Below, in pieces: positions 43,956 to 53,651 of a stretch of 64,000 bases of DNA (positions are counted from its first letter, which is position 1; every line of letters begins with the position of its first letter). The notes below the pieces were generated by a model. The model worked only from the letters and a program-made list of their open reading frames with translations. It had not been told where the DNA came from and did not search any database. The translations under genes were made by a program, and so were the position numbers. This DNA comes from Lentisphaeria bacterium (GTDB lineage Bacteria; Verrucomicrobiota; Lentisphaeria; Victivallales; UBA1829): assembly GCA_003526375.1 (NCBI GenBank), contig DPDG01000116.1:1-64000 (forward strand), in the 5' to 3' direction.

Positions 43956-44675
43956 CTACCGCAAAAGACGGTGTTCTTTGAAACTGAATGCTTCGTTCCG
44001 CGAAACGACCAGATGGTCCAGCAGGTGAATATCCAGAAGTTTCAACGCTTCAAAAACGGCGCGCGTAAACTCGCGGTCCGCCATGGACGGCTGGGTTACT
44101 CCGCTCGGATGATTGTGGACGATGATCACTCCCGCCGCTTTCTTGCGCAGAGCGTCCGCCGCAATCGTGCGAGGATAAATCACCGCCGCGTCGATCGTTC
44201 CCCGGGAAACGATTTCCGCATCAATCACATGATTTTTCGTGTTCAGGCAGATGACCATGATGACTTCATCGGAATAACCGGACAGCTTCATTCTTGCATA
44301 ATTGATCAATTTCTCAGGGGAGGAAATCACATCAATGTCACGCACCTTGTTTTCCAGGTAACGGACACAGATATCACGCATGATCCTGAACAGCAGAGCG
44401 GAATTGTCGCCCATGCCGCCGATCTCGCAGATTTCCTTCGGGTCGGCATCCATGATTCCGGCGACATCTTTGAAACGTCGCAGAAGCTCCCTTGCAACCG
44501 GCTTGACGTCACGGCGCGGAATGGCATAAGTCAGGACCAGCTCAATGATGTCATAATCGGTAAATCCGTCGCCGCCTGCCTTGAGATAACGCGAACGGAG
44601 CCGCCCGCGATGTCCGTCCCTCTCCATTTCCATTTCCGCCTCACTCCTGTATTGCCTTTGGAACCATTCCGCCAT
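43956..44675 (-). CDS. radC: RadC-family JAMM-domain protein
   Basis: A 239-aa protein. The N-terminal helix-hairpin-helix-like part (YDIIELVLTYAIPRRDVKPV) is followed by the JAMM/MPN+ metalloprotease-like domain with HNHPSGVTQPSMADREFT, which contains the zinc-binding His-x-His and Asp. RadC is named for DNA repair but its enzymatic role is unsettled. It is nine bases upstream of acpS and eight bases downstream of the RlmD-like gene, in one operon. Confidence 0.93.
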   Translation of the reverse strand: MAEWFQRQYRSEAEMEMERDGHRGRLRSRYLKAGGDGFTDYDIIELVLTYAIPRRDVKPVARELLRRFKDVAGIMDADPKEICEIGGMGDNSALLFRIMRDICVRYLENKVRDIDVISSPEKLINYARMKLSGYSDEVIMVICLNTKNHVIDAEIVSRGTIDAAVIYPRTIAADALRKKAAGVIIVHNHPSGVTQPSMADREFTRAVFEALKLLDIHLLDHLVVSRNEAFSFKEHRLLR

Positions 44676-44683
44676 AATATAAC

Positions 44684-45880
44684 TTATGAAACATATTTTA
44701 GCAATGTCACAGTTTCAAAATGTGCGGTGGAAGGGAACATATCAATCAAACCGGACTCAAGGACACGGTATCCGGCGGCATTCAGAAACTTCAGGTCGCG
44801 CGCCAGTGTGTCGGGGGAACAGGAGACATACACCAGATATGCGGCGCCGCTCCGGCAGACCGATTCCAATGTCCGGCGCTCGATTCCCGTGCGCGGCGGA
44901 TCCGCCAGAAGCAGGCTGTCCTGCGGCAAACGCCCGGAAAAAAGACGGTTCATCCCCTTCCCCGCATCCCCCGCAATGAAACGGCACTGCCGGGAAACGC
45001 CGTGAAGCGCCGCATTCCGTTTCGCGGTTTCAATCGCCTGCGGGTCAATTTCGACCGCACTGCATTTCAAACCGGCAAACCGTTCCGCGGCAATGATCGA
45101 AAAGCACCCGCTCCCGCAATAGAGTTCCACCAGATGTGATATCCGGCACGACTCAAGCAGGGAAACCACCCGTTCCGCAAGCCGTCCGGACATTCCGGAG
45201 TTGATCTGGAAAAAGGAGGTTTCGGGAACGCTGAAATCGCCGTATCCGCCGATTGTCTCCGTCAGCAGGCGCGATTTGCTGCCGCTGCGCTCCGTAAACC
45301 ACCGGACGCCGTCCGCCGCAGTAAAGCGGAACGTGACGGAGCTGTCCGCCGCTGTCACATCCTTCTTCCACTCTCCCCGCCGGAACGCCTCACCGATCTC
45401 CTCCACGGCAAGAGGGCAATCCTCAATTTCAATCAAAGACACATTGTCCTCCCCACGGTATCCGGCATGGATTCCCCCCTGAGCGTCATGCTCCAGCGAC
45501 AACTTGAGCTTATTCCGCCAGCGGGTCCGGCGGTCCGCCCCCAGCGGCTTCCGGATTCTGCCCGGCTCGACCAGTTTTCCCCTCACCAGAAAGGATTCCA
45601 TCTGTCTCTGCTTCCATTCCAGTTCCGTTTCATAAGAGACATGCGCATAGGAACACCCCGGGCACGGATTCGGACAGCCGGCGGCAACCCGCAGCGGAGA
45701 TTCATTCAAAACACTCTCCAGACACCCTTCGGAATATGATTTCTTATCGGCGGTGATCTTCACCCTGACCGTTTCTCCGGGAACTGCTCCACGCACAAAA
45801 CAGACCTTCCCGTTTTCCCGTCTGCCGACGGCACGCCCGCCGAATGCAAATCCATAAACATCCACTTGTTCAATACACAT
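44684..45880 (-). CDS. TrmA/RlmD-family 23S rRNA (uracil-5-)-methyltransferase
   Basis: A 398-aa methyltransferase with an N-terminal TRAM-like domain (IEQVDVYGFAFGGRAVGRRE) and a Cys cluster CPNPCPGCSYAH typical of the [4Fe-4S] enzymes RlmD/RlmCD. The Rossmann domain shows FFQINSGMSGRLAERV, LVELYCGSGCFSIIAA, LLADPPRTGIERRTL, the catalytic Cys354 in YVSCSPDTLARDL and FPSTAHFETVTLL. It makes 5-methyluridine in 23S rRNA; whether the target is U1939, U747 or both cannot be told. Upstream gene of the radC-acpS group. Confidence 0.9.
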   Translation of the reverse strand: MCIEQVDVYGFAFGGRAVGRRENGKVCFVRGAVPGETVRVKITADKKSYSEGCLESVLNESPLRVAAGCPNPCPGCSYAHVSYETELEWKQRQMESFLVRGKLVEPGRIRKPLGADRRTRWRNKLKLSLEHDAQGGIHAGYRGEDNVSLIEIEDCPLAVEEIGEAFRRGEWKKDVTAADSSVTFRFTAADGVRWFTERSGSKSRLLTETIGGYGDFSVPETSFFQINSGMSGRLAERVVSLLESCRISHLVELYCGSGCFSIIAAERFAGLKCSAVEIDPQAIETAKRNAALHGVSRQCRFIAGDAGKGMNRLFSGRLPQDSLLLADPPRTGIERRTLESVCRSGAAYLVYVSCSPDTLARDLKFLNAAGYRVLESGLIDMFPSTAHFETVTLLKYVS

Positions 45881-46010
45881 GATCCTGTCTTCCGTTTTCG
45901 TTTTCAGAACCGGTACAGATACTCGTGTTTTACCGGTTTTTCAATGCGGGAAATGAAAAAGGCATAAAATCAAATGCCGTGAGCCAGACAATGCAGTCTC
46001 CGTTTCCGTT

Positions 46011-48275
46011 TTATGCACAATTTCCTTTATAAAGGATGTGAACTTCACCGTCCTCACCGATTCCATATACCGTAATTCCGGTAAAATAATCGGCACAATG
46101 CAACCTTATATCAGGCTCATCCGTCAGCAGGCCGTCTTCAAAGGCATACTCCAGTCCCACGACAAAGCGATATGCACATTCCACAGTGAAATTCCCGCAA
46201 ACGCTCCCCGGAACCGGTTCAAACTGCGAGTTGTAACCATCTATATTCTCATCGAACAACGGAATCTCCCTGCCGCACTTCACACAGAGCAAGGACAAGG
46301 GAGGCGTTACAGGATACACGGCATCAGCGCCGGAAGACACCCCACGGCACAGGAAACGTTCACATCCGCACGGACAGCGCAACTGACGGTAAACAGTCCG
46401 CGCATCCAGCCCGATTCCGCTTAACACGCTTTTCCCGTCCTCCAGTTCAAAACCGGAAAGACACGCCGGAGTACCGTTTTCCGCCAATGCAGGAACCTGT
46501 TCCTCCACGGATTCCGGCGGCGTTCCGCCGGAACAATCAATCAGTTCAAGAAAAGACGGCAATGCGGTCTGAAATACGCTTGGCATCAGGTTTTCAGCCG
46601 ACCCGAGCGCGGAAATATCCAGCTCCGTCATACGGATGCAAAGACGGTTCTCCTCGTCCGTCGTGAACAGATTGATGGTCAATGTCCCCTTTTTCGGCAT
46701 ACCGGCTTTCACTCCGATCGGGCTCAGGAAAAAATGATACTGCATCAGTTCTTCGCACAGCTTCCGCCACGCATACAGCAGAGCGCCATCCGGCAGGAGA
46801 ACCTTGCACGTTCCGTCCGGCAGAATCCGCGTGATCCGGTCCGACCCCTCCACAAAAACAGCCTCCAGTCCGTCTTCACGCCCGAACAGGAGCAATGCTC
46901 CGGCACACATCGCATCAGGTTCCATGCGGGAAAACATTCTTCTGAGGTGCGAAGTCTTCATGAAAGCCTTGAAAAACGTCCGGAAGGCATGGGATTCTTT
47001 CCAGACGCGGGGACGCAGCTTTTCCTGCCAGACAGGGTCCGCCTCCTCATTTTTATGACAATCGTACAAACCTTTGTAAATTCCATACAGAACGCTTCCC
47101 GAGAAAATCGTCAGCCAGACTGCACGCATGGCGGAGAGCCACTGCGCCGTCATGAAAGAATATTCCCGCCATCTGAAGTATTTCATGCACAGCCAGTCCA
47201 TTCCCCAGACAACCAGTGCGCCGATTCCAAGCCCGGCAGCCAGGGAAAGCAGATTCACCGTCCGCGTCATCGGCAGTTTCGATTCCAGATGATCCGAAAA
47301 CGGCAGGAAAAAACGCTTGCCGGAAGCAGTCATGCAGCGGTCATAGAGGGAGTTCAACGCATACGCGAAGTTCAAGTCCTCGAAACGGCCCGATGCCTTG
47401 CGCAGTTCTTCGCAAATCCTGTCATAATCGGTGATCCAGCCCTGCGATACAGCATATTCAAGCTTGTTGACCGCCAGCGCCCGGATGAACGGAGACGGAT
47501 CGCCGAGCATCGGAAACAGGTTGTAAAAATCAAACACGGAGACCACTCCGTAATACCGGACAGACTCAAATTTTGAAATCAGCATTTCAGGCGTGAGTCC
47601 TTCCTCGCGGGCGCGTGAATCCATATGCAGGTGAATGATCCGCAGCATCACGTCATAAATCCCGTTCAGCAGTCCATAGCCGAGCGAAGAAGCGGCAAGC
47701 GTGTACAAACGGTAATCCTCATGAAACAACAGATAAGAACCGTAATAGAGATATTCCCGCTTCTGTTCAGAAGTCAGCTCCGTTTCAGGCGGCATAGGCT
47801 GGTGCACTTTGAAATACGCATCCGCCTCCACCAGAGTCGGAAGTGCGAGCTCCCGTGCGGCGACGGAGGCGGCACGGAGACGTTCCGACAACTCGTCCAG
47901 GTCTTTCAACCATTCATCAAGACAACCGCCCTCCTCCAGAATTTTACGGATTTCCGACCGCTCCCGGATTCCCGCAATCCCCTCCAGCGCCAGTTCGGGG
48001 ATCGGATGAGGGCAATGCAGGGAACGGATGCGCCGGCGCAGACCGGACGGAATATTTCTGTAATCACGGAGATTCGCGGCGGCGGCAATCTCCGCGGCGG
48101 CCCAGATGACAGCCTCAAGCGGAGCCTCGCGCTCCTCGTCTTCCTTTGCCTCCATGAGCGTCAGCATCAACGGATAAGGCGTATCGAAATCCGTCATTGC
48201 TATCCAGTCGGCAATGGGCTCGTTTACGGAGAACAGCTCATAAATGCGGTGGTAAGTATGCTTTTCAACTGTCAT
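46011..48275 (-). CDS. Large membrane protein with C-terminal zinc-ribbon-like Cys cluster
   Basis: A 754-aa protein of unknown family. The start at 48275 (MTVEKHTYHR) is used because the frame further upstream lies inside the Sel1-repeat gene. Residues about 1-410 are helical and soluble, with no recognised domain. Two hydrophobic helices follow (NLLSLAAGLGIGALVVWGMD at about 420; VWLTIFSGSVLYGIYKGLYD at about 470). The C-terminal part is beta-rich with a Cys cluster (RCPCGCERFLCRG and later LCVKCGREIPLFD) that could bind zinc. It starts 37 bp after the Sel1 gene and probably works with it. Confidence 0.72.
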   Translation of the reverse strand: MTVEKHTYHRIYELFSVNEPIADWIAMTDFDTPYPLMLTLMEAKEDEEREAPLEAVIWAAAEIAAAANLRDYRNIPSGLRRRIRSLHCPHPIPELALEGIAGIRERSEIRKILEEGGCLDEWLKDLDELSERLRAASVAARELALPTLVEADAYFKVHQPMPPETELTSEQKREYLYYGSYLLFHEDYRLYTLAASSLGYGLLNGIYDVMLRIIHLHMDSRAREEGLTPEMLISKFESVRYYGVVSVFDFYNLFPMLGDPSPFIRALAVNKLEYAVSQGWITDYDRICEELRKASGRFEDLNFAYALNSLYDRCMTASGKRFFLPFSDHLESKLPMTRTVNLLSLAAGLGIGALVVWGMDWLCMKYFRWREYSFMTAQWLSAMRAVWLTIFSGSVLYGIYKGLYDCHKNEEADPVWQEKLRPRVWKESHAFRTFFKAFMKTSHLRRMFSRMEPDAMCAGALLLFGREDGLEAVFVEGSDRITRILPDGTCKVLLPDGALLYAWRKLCEELMQYHFFLSPIGVKAGMPKKGTLTINLFTTDEENRLCIRMTELDISALGSAENLMPSVFQTALPSFLELIDCSGGTPPESVEEQVPALAENGTPACLSGFELEDGKSVLSGIGLDARTVYRQLRCPCGCERFLCRGVSSGADAVYPVTPPLSLLCVKCGREIPLFDENIDGYNSQFEPVPGSVCGNFTVECAYRFVVGLEYAFEDGLLTDEPDIRLHCADYFTGITVYGIGEDGEVHILYKGNCA

Positions 48276-48312
48276 AACGGCATTCTCCGTTCTTCCTGAA
48301 GCCGCCGGGAAT

Positions 48313-51300
48313 TCAATTTCTTCTGGCTTTCTCCGCCGCTTTGCGCCAACGGACGGATTCCACATTGTCTTTCGGGACGCCGATCCCCTCCTTGTACATG
48401 ATCGAAAGGAACTGCATCGCCACGATATTGCCTTTGTCCGCCGACATCCTGAACCAGCGCAGAGCCTCCGCATAATCGGGGCTGACGCCGTTGCCGTTGT
48501 AATACATGTTCCCGACATCGTACATGGCGGCGGCATTGCCGTCCGCCGCCGCTGCTTTATACCACGTCATCGCACGGGCATAATCCTGCGTTATGCCATC
48601 GCCGCGATAGTGCATACGCCCGATCTGATGCATGGCGGCGGCATTTTTCTTCTCAGCCGCCTGCACGAACCAGTCGTAAGCTTTCGAGAAATCCTGTTTC
48701 ACTCCACTGCCGCGGTAGGCGATCATCCCCAGACGGTACATATCCGCGGGGTCTTTGCTCTTTTTCACGGCGGATTCCAGATATTTTTCCGCTTTCGCAT
48801 AATCCCGCGCATCATACAACATCCGCCCGACCTTCTCCACAGCATAGGGTTCTCCTTGTTCGGCAGGCTCCAGCAGGTATTTCATTGCCTCCGCCGCGGA
48901 CTTCTCCACACCGTCGCCCTCATAATACATTCTGCCGAGAAGCGTCATCGCGGCAAGATCCTTCTTTTCCGCTGCGGATTTCGCCAGCTCCAGAGCCTTG
49001 CGGGAATCCTTCCTCACCTCTTTGCCGTCCGCATAGAGAAGCGCCAGATACGCTTTCGCCGCAGTATTGCCTTTCGCCGCGGATTTCTCATACCAGCCAA
49101 GCGCCTCTTTCGGCTCTTTCGAGAGCCTGCCGAGCGCCAGCATCGCGTCGCCGTCGCCTTTCTCCGCAAGCAGTTTCAGATACTTTTCCGGCGTCTCCGC
49201 CTGATTCCGGACAATCCCCTGTTCATTCAGCCCCAGATAGATTTTCGCCGCCTTGACATTGCCTCTGTCCGCCGCGATCTTATAATACTTCGCCGCCTGT
49301 GCCTTATCTTTTTCGAGCTCACCGCACTTGAAAGAAGCTTCGACGTCGCCTTTCTCCGAAGCCTGCCGGAAATATTTCAACGCCTGTTCCATATCTTTGG
49401 AAGTTCCTTTTCCCTCCAGATACATCATTCCGCATTCGTACATCGCCTTGACGTCCCCTTTGGAGGCAAGCGTTCGGAAATAACGCAGCGCCGCCGCATC
49501 ATCGCGCACAAGACTTTTGCCGCTGACATAGATATTCGCAAGCAGTTTACTGGAAGGCAGGTCCCCCCGGTCTGCGGCAGGCTTGAGCCAGCGCACCGCC
49601 ATTTCATAGTCCTTCGGCGTCCCCTTGCCCTCGAAATACATGGTTCCGAGCATCGCCATCGCCGGGACATAACCGAGATCCGCCGACTGATTCAGATACT
49701 CCAGCGCCTTTTTCTGGTCCGCCTTCACGCCGAGCCCTTCATGGTACATCTCACCGAGCAGGAACAGGCTCTCCGAATCATTCCCGCCGGAGCCAAGATA
49801 CTTGACCGCTTCGGCATAATCCTGTTTCACGCCACGCCCGTAATAATACATTTTTCCTCGGATTGCGGACACATCGACGCCCGGGTACCAGATGGAGCTG
49901 AGCATGGCGCGAGTCAGGTATTCATTTGCCTTTGCATAGTCCTGCTTCACGCCGTCGCCCTCATAATACATCTTGCCGAGATAGGCGGAAACATGATTAT
50001 TCCCGAGTTCAGCGGCTTTGCTGAAAAGCCGGAAAGCGCGTTCGGCGTCACGCACCACGCCTTTGCCCTCATAATAGAGCTGTCCGAGGCGGACAATGGA
50101 ATCCATATCCTGTTTGTCCACGCCTTTCAGCAGCCAACGCACTGCAACGTCATAATTGCGCGGGACAGATTTTCCCTCGCTGTAAAGCAGGCTCAGACGG
50201 TACATCGCTCTCACATTGCCGTCCTTCGCGGCAAGGCGAATCCATTTCAATCCTTCCGACCCTTTGCCGGAAGCCAGATACAACTCCCCGACTTTCAGCA
50301 TCACTTCCGCATTGCCGTCTTTCGCAGACGGCAGGAGCAGTTTCAGAGCCTCCGCCCGTTCCTCCCCCGTCAGCGACGCTGAACGGTCTGCATATACTTT
50401 TCCGAGACGCAGAGCCGCATCCTTGAGTCCGCCATCCGCCGCGATCCTGAAATATTTCATCGCCTTTTTCGAATCATGCCCCTTGTAATCCGGCGTGTCA
50501 TAGATCATTCCGATGTAATAAGCGGCGCCGGGATGATCCGGGACAGCTTTCTCCAGAGCCTGAAAATATTTCATTGCCTCATCGTGCTTTTTCTGTTTGA
50601 ACGCCATCTCGCCGAGAAAGAAGTTGGACATGGGAACAGTTCCAACGGCTTTTTTAAAACAGTCCTCCGCATTGGAAAAATCGCCGTTTTTATAATACAG
50701 AGACGCCAGATGGAACGCGGCATTCTGATTCAAGGGCTTGTTCTTCATACATTTCTTGAAACACTCCATCGCCTTTGCATCATCCCGCGGCACCCCCTTC
50801 GCGGTCATATACATCTCGCCAAGCATTGCAAACGCTTCCGTATTCTCCTTTGACGCACGCTCAAACCAGCGGAACGCCTCCGGATAATTGACCGCCGTCC
50901 CTCTGCCCTGATAGTACATCTGCCCAAGCGTCATAAATGCGGGACGCCAATTGTTCTCCGCCGCTTTCCGGTACCAGTGCAACGCCTGAATCTCATCTTT
51001 CCCTGTTCCGCTCCCCTCATCATAAGCCCTGCCGGTAAGATACATGCTCGCGGCATCACCGTTTTCCGCCGCTTTCCGGTACCACATGAGCGCGGCGCTT
51101 TTATCCATCGGGACCAGCCGTCCTCTGGAATAGAGATTGCCGAGAACAGACATGGCTTCCACACACCCCTGCGAGGCGGCGGACTTGACCAGTTGCAGTC
51201 CTTCCGCCGGCTTCCGGACAACGCCATTCCCACCTTCCAGATAAATCAGCCCCACGAGCATAGTCGCACTCGGAATTCCACTTTGAGCGGCGCGCTGCGC

Positions 51301-51714
51301 CCATTCAAGTGCAACTGCCGGATCTCTTTTCGGGTTCTCCAGATTCATGTAATGCAGTCCAAGCGCAAGCTGTGCGACGGAATCTCCATTTTCCGCCTCT
51401 TTTTCGCATTGCCTGATATCTTTCAGATACTGCCAGATCTGCTCTTTGGAAACGGCAGCTCCGGAAGTCTGCACTGTCTGAGCAGGCTGGAATTCTGCGA
51501 TGAACTTCTTCAAACGGGCAATCTTTTCCTCCCGTGTCTCCTTGCTTTCCAGAATCTCATCCAGCTCCGCGGACTTGATCTTATAGGCGCGCGTTCCCTT
51601 TTCATAACGGCGGTTCATCAGCTTTTCCGCCTGATCCATCAATTCCGGATAGGACTCGGCGGCAAACACTCCGAATGAAAGCAGTACACTAAAAAACACC
51701 AGATAATTTTTCAT
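48313..51714 (-). CDS. Secreted Sel1-repeat protein with about 29 repeats
   Basis: A 1133-aa protein. Signal peptide MKNYLVFFSVLLSFGVFA; the start at 51714 is favoured over one six codons earlier because GGGAG lies eight bases before it. From about residue 110 to the end it is built of some 29 Sel1-like units of about 36 residues (consensus AM-LG-MYYEGKGV-KDY-A-WY-KAAE-GN), a TPR-like solenoid that binds partner proteins. Some units are short or lack the loop (about residues 330-400), forming plainer TPR-like pairs. The solenoid is expected in the periplasm, beside the zinc-ribbon-like membrane protein. Confidence 0.92.
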   Translation of the reverse strand: MKNYLVFFSVLLSFGVFAAESYPELMDQAEKLMNRRYEKGTRAYKIKSAELDEILESKETREEKIARLKKFIAEFQPAQTVQTSGAAVSKEQIWQYLKDIRQCEKEAENGDSVAQLALGLHYMNLENPKRDPAVALEWAQRAAQSGIPSATMLVGLIYLEGGNGVVRKPAEGLQLVKSAASQGCVEAMSVLGNLYSRGRLVPMDKSAALMWYRKAAENGDAASMYLTGRAYDEGSGTGKDEIQALHWYRKAAENNWRPAFMTLGQMYYQGRGTAVNYPEAFRWFERASKENTEAFAMLGEMYMTAKGVPRDDAKAMECFKKCMKNKPLNQNAAFHLASLYYKNGDFSNAEDCFKKAVGTVPMSNFFLGEMAFKQKKHDEAMKYFQALEKAVPDHPGAAYYIGMIYDTPDYKGHDSKKAMKYFRIAADGGLKDAALRLGKVYADRSASLTGEERAEALKLLLPSAKDGNAEVMLKVGELYLASGKGSEGLKWIRLAAKDGNVRAMYRLSLLYSEGKSVPRNYDVAVRWLLKGVDKQDMDSIVRLGQLYYEGKGVVRDAERAFRLFSKAAELGNNHVSAYLGKMYYEGDGVKQDYAKANEYLTRAMLSSIWYPGVDVSAIRGKMYYYGRGVKQDYAEAVKYLGSGGNDSESLFLLGEMYHEGLGVKADQKKALEYLNQSADLGYVPAMAMLGTMYFEGKGTPKDYEMAVRWLKPAADRGDLPSSKLLANIYVSGKSLVRDDAAALRYFRTLASKGDVKAMYECGMMYLEGKGTSKDMEQALKYFRQASEKGDVEASFKCGELEKDKAQAAKYYKIAADRGNVKAAKIYLGLNEQGIVRNQAETPEKYLKLLAEKGDGDAMLALGRLSKEPKEALGWYEKSAAKGNTAAKAYLALLYADGKEVRKDSRKALELAKSAAEKKDLAAMTLLGRMYYEGDGVEKSAAEAMKYLLEPAEQGEPYAVEKVGRMLYDARDYAKAEKYLESAVKKSKDPADMYRLGMIAYRGSGVKQDFSKAYDWFVQAAEKKNAAAMHQIGRMHYRGDGITQDYARAMTWYKAAAADGNAAAMYDVGNMYYNGNGVSPDYAEALRWFRMSADKGNIVAMQFLSIMYKEGIGVPKDNVESVRWRKAAEKARRN

Positions 51715-51781
51715 AGACAAATCTCCCTTCAAAAAAGGAATTTACTACAAAAAGAAGGTTTTTCAAATTAAGATAAGGCGT

Positions 51782-52726
51782 TCAGCGGGAAAATATCTTG
51801 AAAGGCTTGATTTTCAGCATTGAACAGAAATAATCGGAAAGATTCTTCGTGCAGCGTGTCACGGAATCCGCTTCTTCGCACAACATCCAGCGTTTCACGA
51901 AATCATTCGCATTCACCAGCGTGATGATCAGCGGCAGGTCTTTCCGCCCGCAGCATTCCTGCGTCGTTCGGCAGACACAGTCCGCAGCTTCGGCACACGC
52001 CATCAGGCGCGGCGCAAGCAGAAGCTCCGTCACCGGCGCGGCAAGTTCAAAATCCTTCATCAGAGGATTGAAATCAATATCCAGGCGGATTGATTTGAAA
52101 AGCGAGCTCACTCCGTGAAGCGTCAACACCTTGTTCTCCACATAACGACGGCACTCCTCCGGCAACTGCACCAGGATCTCCTCCGGCGCGGACGGAGAAA
52201 GCGTATTCATCCGCGGCGGCGCACTGACCGGCAGATGATCCGCGGCAGCTTCACGGAAATGGCGCGCCAGCTCCATCACCAGGCGCGTGGAACATTTTTC
52301 CGCCTTGATCGCATGCATCGCGCCGGTCACTTTCACGGCAAGCGCCTTGACCTCCTGCGGGCTGATCTTCAATTTCGCGCTCAGAAAATCCAGCACATCC
52401 GACTGCGAGACTTTCCCGAAATCCCCCGGACCGCGCCCCGTCGCAAGAAATTTCTCCGCGACCTCCGCATATCCGGTATCCTCCAGCACGCTGACCACGC
52501 AGGAGTCGATCTCGGAAGCGTGCACGCTCTTTTCGCCGGAGTTCAGGAGCTGGGTCTGGAGCGCAAACTCCACAGACAATGCGATATCTTCCGCGATCCA
52601 GGAATCGGGCATCCCGGCGGAAATACAGCTTTTCGCGATCCGGCTGCTCAGTTCGGCGGCGTCGAAAACCGCCGAAGTCCCGTCCGGATACAGAATGCTT
52701 ACAGAATTGGAACTGACTTCTATCAT
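51782..52726 (-). CDS. Stand-alone ATP-cone-domain protein of unknown role
   Basis: A 314-aa soluble protein. Residues about 8-95 resemble an ATP-cone (VSILYPDGTSAVFDAAELSS; SVHASEIDSCVVSVLEDTGY; AEVAEKFL), the nucleotide-sensing domain of NrdR and ribonucleotide reductases. The remaining about 220 residues are not recognised and show no reductase, zinc-ribbon or kinase motif; a Cys-rich stretch reads CAEAADCVCRTTQECCGRK. AGAGGAAA precedes the ATG, and a promoter is seen at 52757-52784. Possibly a regulator linking nucleotide levels to another process; this is a guess. Confidence 0.72.
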   Translation of the reverse strand: MIEVSSNSVSILYPDGTSAVFDAAELSSRIAKSCISAGMPDSWIAEDIALSVEFALQTQLLNSGEKSVHASEIDSCVVSVLEDTGYAEVAEKFLATGRGPGDFGKVSQSDVLDFLSAKLKISPQEVKALAVKVTGAMHAIKAEKCSTRLVMELARHFREAAADHLPVSAPPRMNTLSPSAPEEILVQLPEECRRYVENKVLTLHGVSSLFKSIRLDIDFNPLMKDFELAAPVTELLLAPRLMACAEAADCVCRTTQECCGRKDLPLIITLVNANDFVKRWMLCEEADSVTRCTKNLSDYFCSMLKIKPFKIFSR

Positions 52727-52756
52727 ATCGTTTCCTCTTGCTTCAAGGATAGCATA

Positions 52757-52784
52757 ATTATATCATAGTGCAATTAAATTTCAA
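52757..52784 (-). promoter_or_regulatory. Predicted promoter of the ATP-cone gene
   Basis: On the minus strand TTGAAA (52779-52784) and TATAAT (52757-52762) are separated by 16 bp, 30 bp before the start codon. Confidence 0.6.
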
Positions 52785-52853
52785 AAGAGTTTTGCAAAAA
52801 TATCATTTCAAATGTAAATTACCTGATCAATTTTTCAGGAAAGGCTGACTTAC

Positions 52854-53618
52854 ATGTTTGCGAAAAGAATCATACCGTGTCTTGACGTCAAAGACGGCAG
52901 AGTCGTCAAAGGCGTCAACTTTGTGAACCTGATCGACGCGGGAGATCCCGTCGAAGCCGCAAAGGAATACAACCGGCAGGGCGCCGACGAACTTGTCTTC
53001 CTTGATATCACGGCGACCAGCGACAACCGGGCAAGCATGTACGACATGATCCGGAGAACGGCGGAACAGGTTTTCATTCCCCTGACCGTCGGCGGCGGCA
53101 TACGCACCGTCGAAGACATCCGCAGAATGCTCAACTCCGGCGCGGACAAAGTCTCCCTGAACTCGGCGGCGGTCCGCGAACCTGAACTCATCCGCGCAGG
53201 TTCGGAACGCTTCGGCGCCCAGTGCATTGTCCTTGCGATCGACGCACGCCGCGTGCCCGGGCAATCCGGCAGGTGGGAGGTCTACACCCACGGAGGGCGG
53301 CGCGGGACGGGAATCGATGTCATCGAATGGGCGGAACGCGGCGTCAAACTCGGAGCCGGAGAGATTCTCCTCACCAGCATGGACGCCGACGGCACACAGA
53401 ACGGTTATGACTGCGAACTGACGCGGGCGGTCGTCGAAACGGTCGGCGTTCCGGTAATCGCCAGCGGCGGCGCGGGCAATCTGGAGCATCTCGCACAGGT
53501 TTTCACGGAAGGCAAAGCGGACGCCGTCCTTGCCGCCAGTATCTTCCACTTCGGCACCTATACGGTTCCGCAGGCGAAAGAGTTCCTGAAAGAGCGCGGC
53601 ATTTCCGTAAGAATTTAA
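52854..53618 (+). CDS. hisF: Imidazole glycerol phosphate synthase, cyclase subunit
   Basis: A 254-aa (beta-alpha)8 barrel that closes the imidazole ring in histidine synthesis using ammonia from HisH. Catalytic Asp11 (RIIPCLDVKDGR) and Asp130 (CIVLAIDARRV) are both in place, and phosphate-binding loops PLTVGGGIRTVEDI and ASGGAGNLEH are intact. Length is standard. No other his gene is nearby. It is followed by malic enzyme and panC on the same strand. Confidence 0.97.
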   Translation: MFAKRIIPCLDVKDGRVVKGVNFVNLIDAGDPVEAAKEYNRQGADELVFLDITATSDNRASMYDMIRRTAEQVFIPLTVGGGIRTVEDIRRMLNSGADKVSLNSAAVREPELIRAGSERFGAQCIVLAIDARRVPGQSGRWEVYTHGGRRGTGIDVIEWAERGVKLGAGEILLTSMDADGTQNGYDCELTRAVVETVGVPVIASGGAGNLEHLAQVFTEGKADAVLAASIFHFGTYTVPQAKEFLKERGISVRI

Positions 53619-53651
53619 ATTCAACATTACAATACACATGGAGAAATCAGA

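Noticed and set aside
45908..45938. Hairpin AACCGGTA/TACCGGTT followed by T residues as a terminator
   Set aside because: The T-run is on the plus strand, but all neighbouring genes (both sides) are on the minus strand, so it has no transcript to end.
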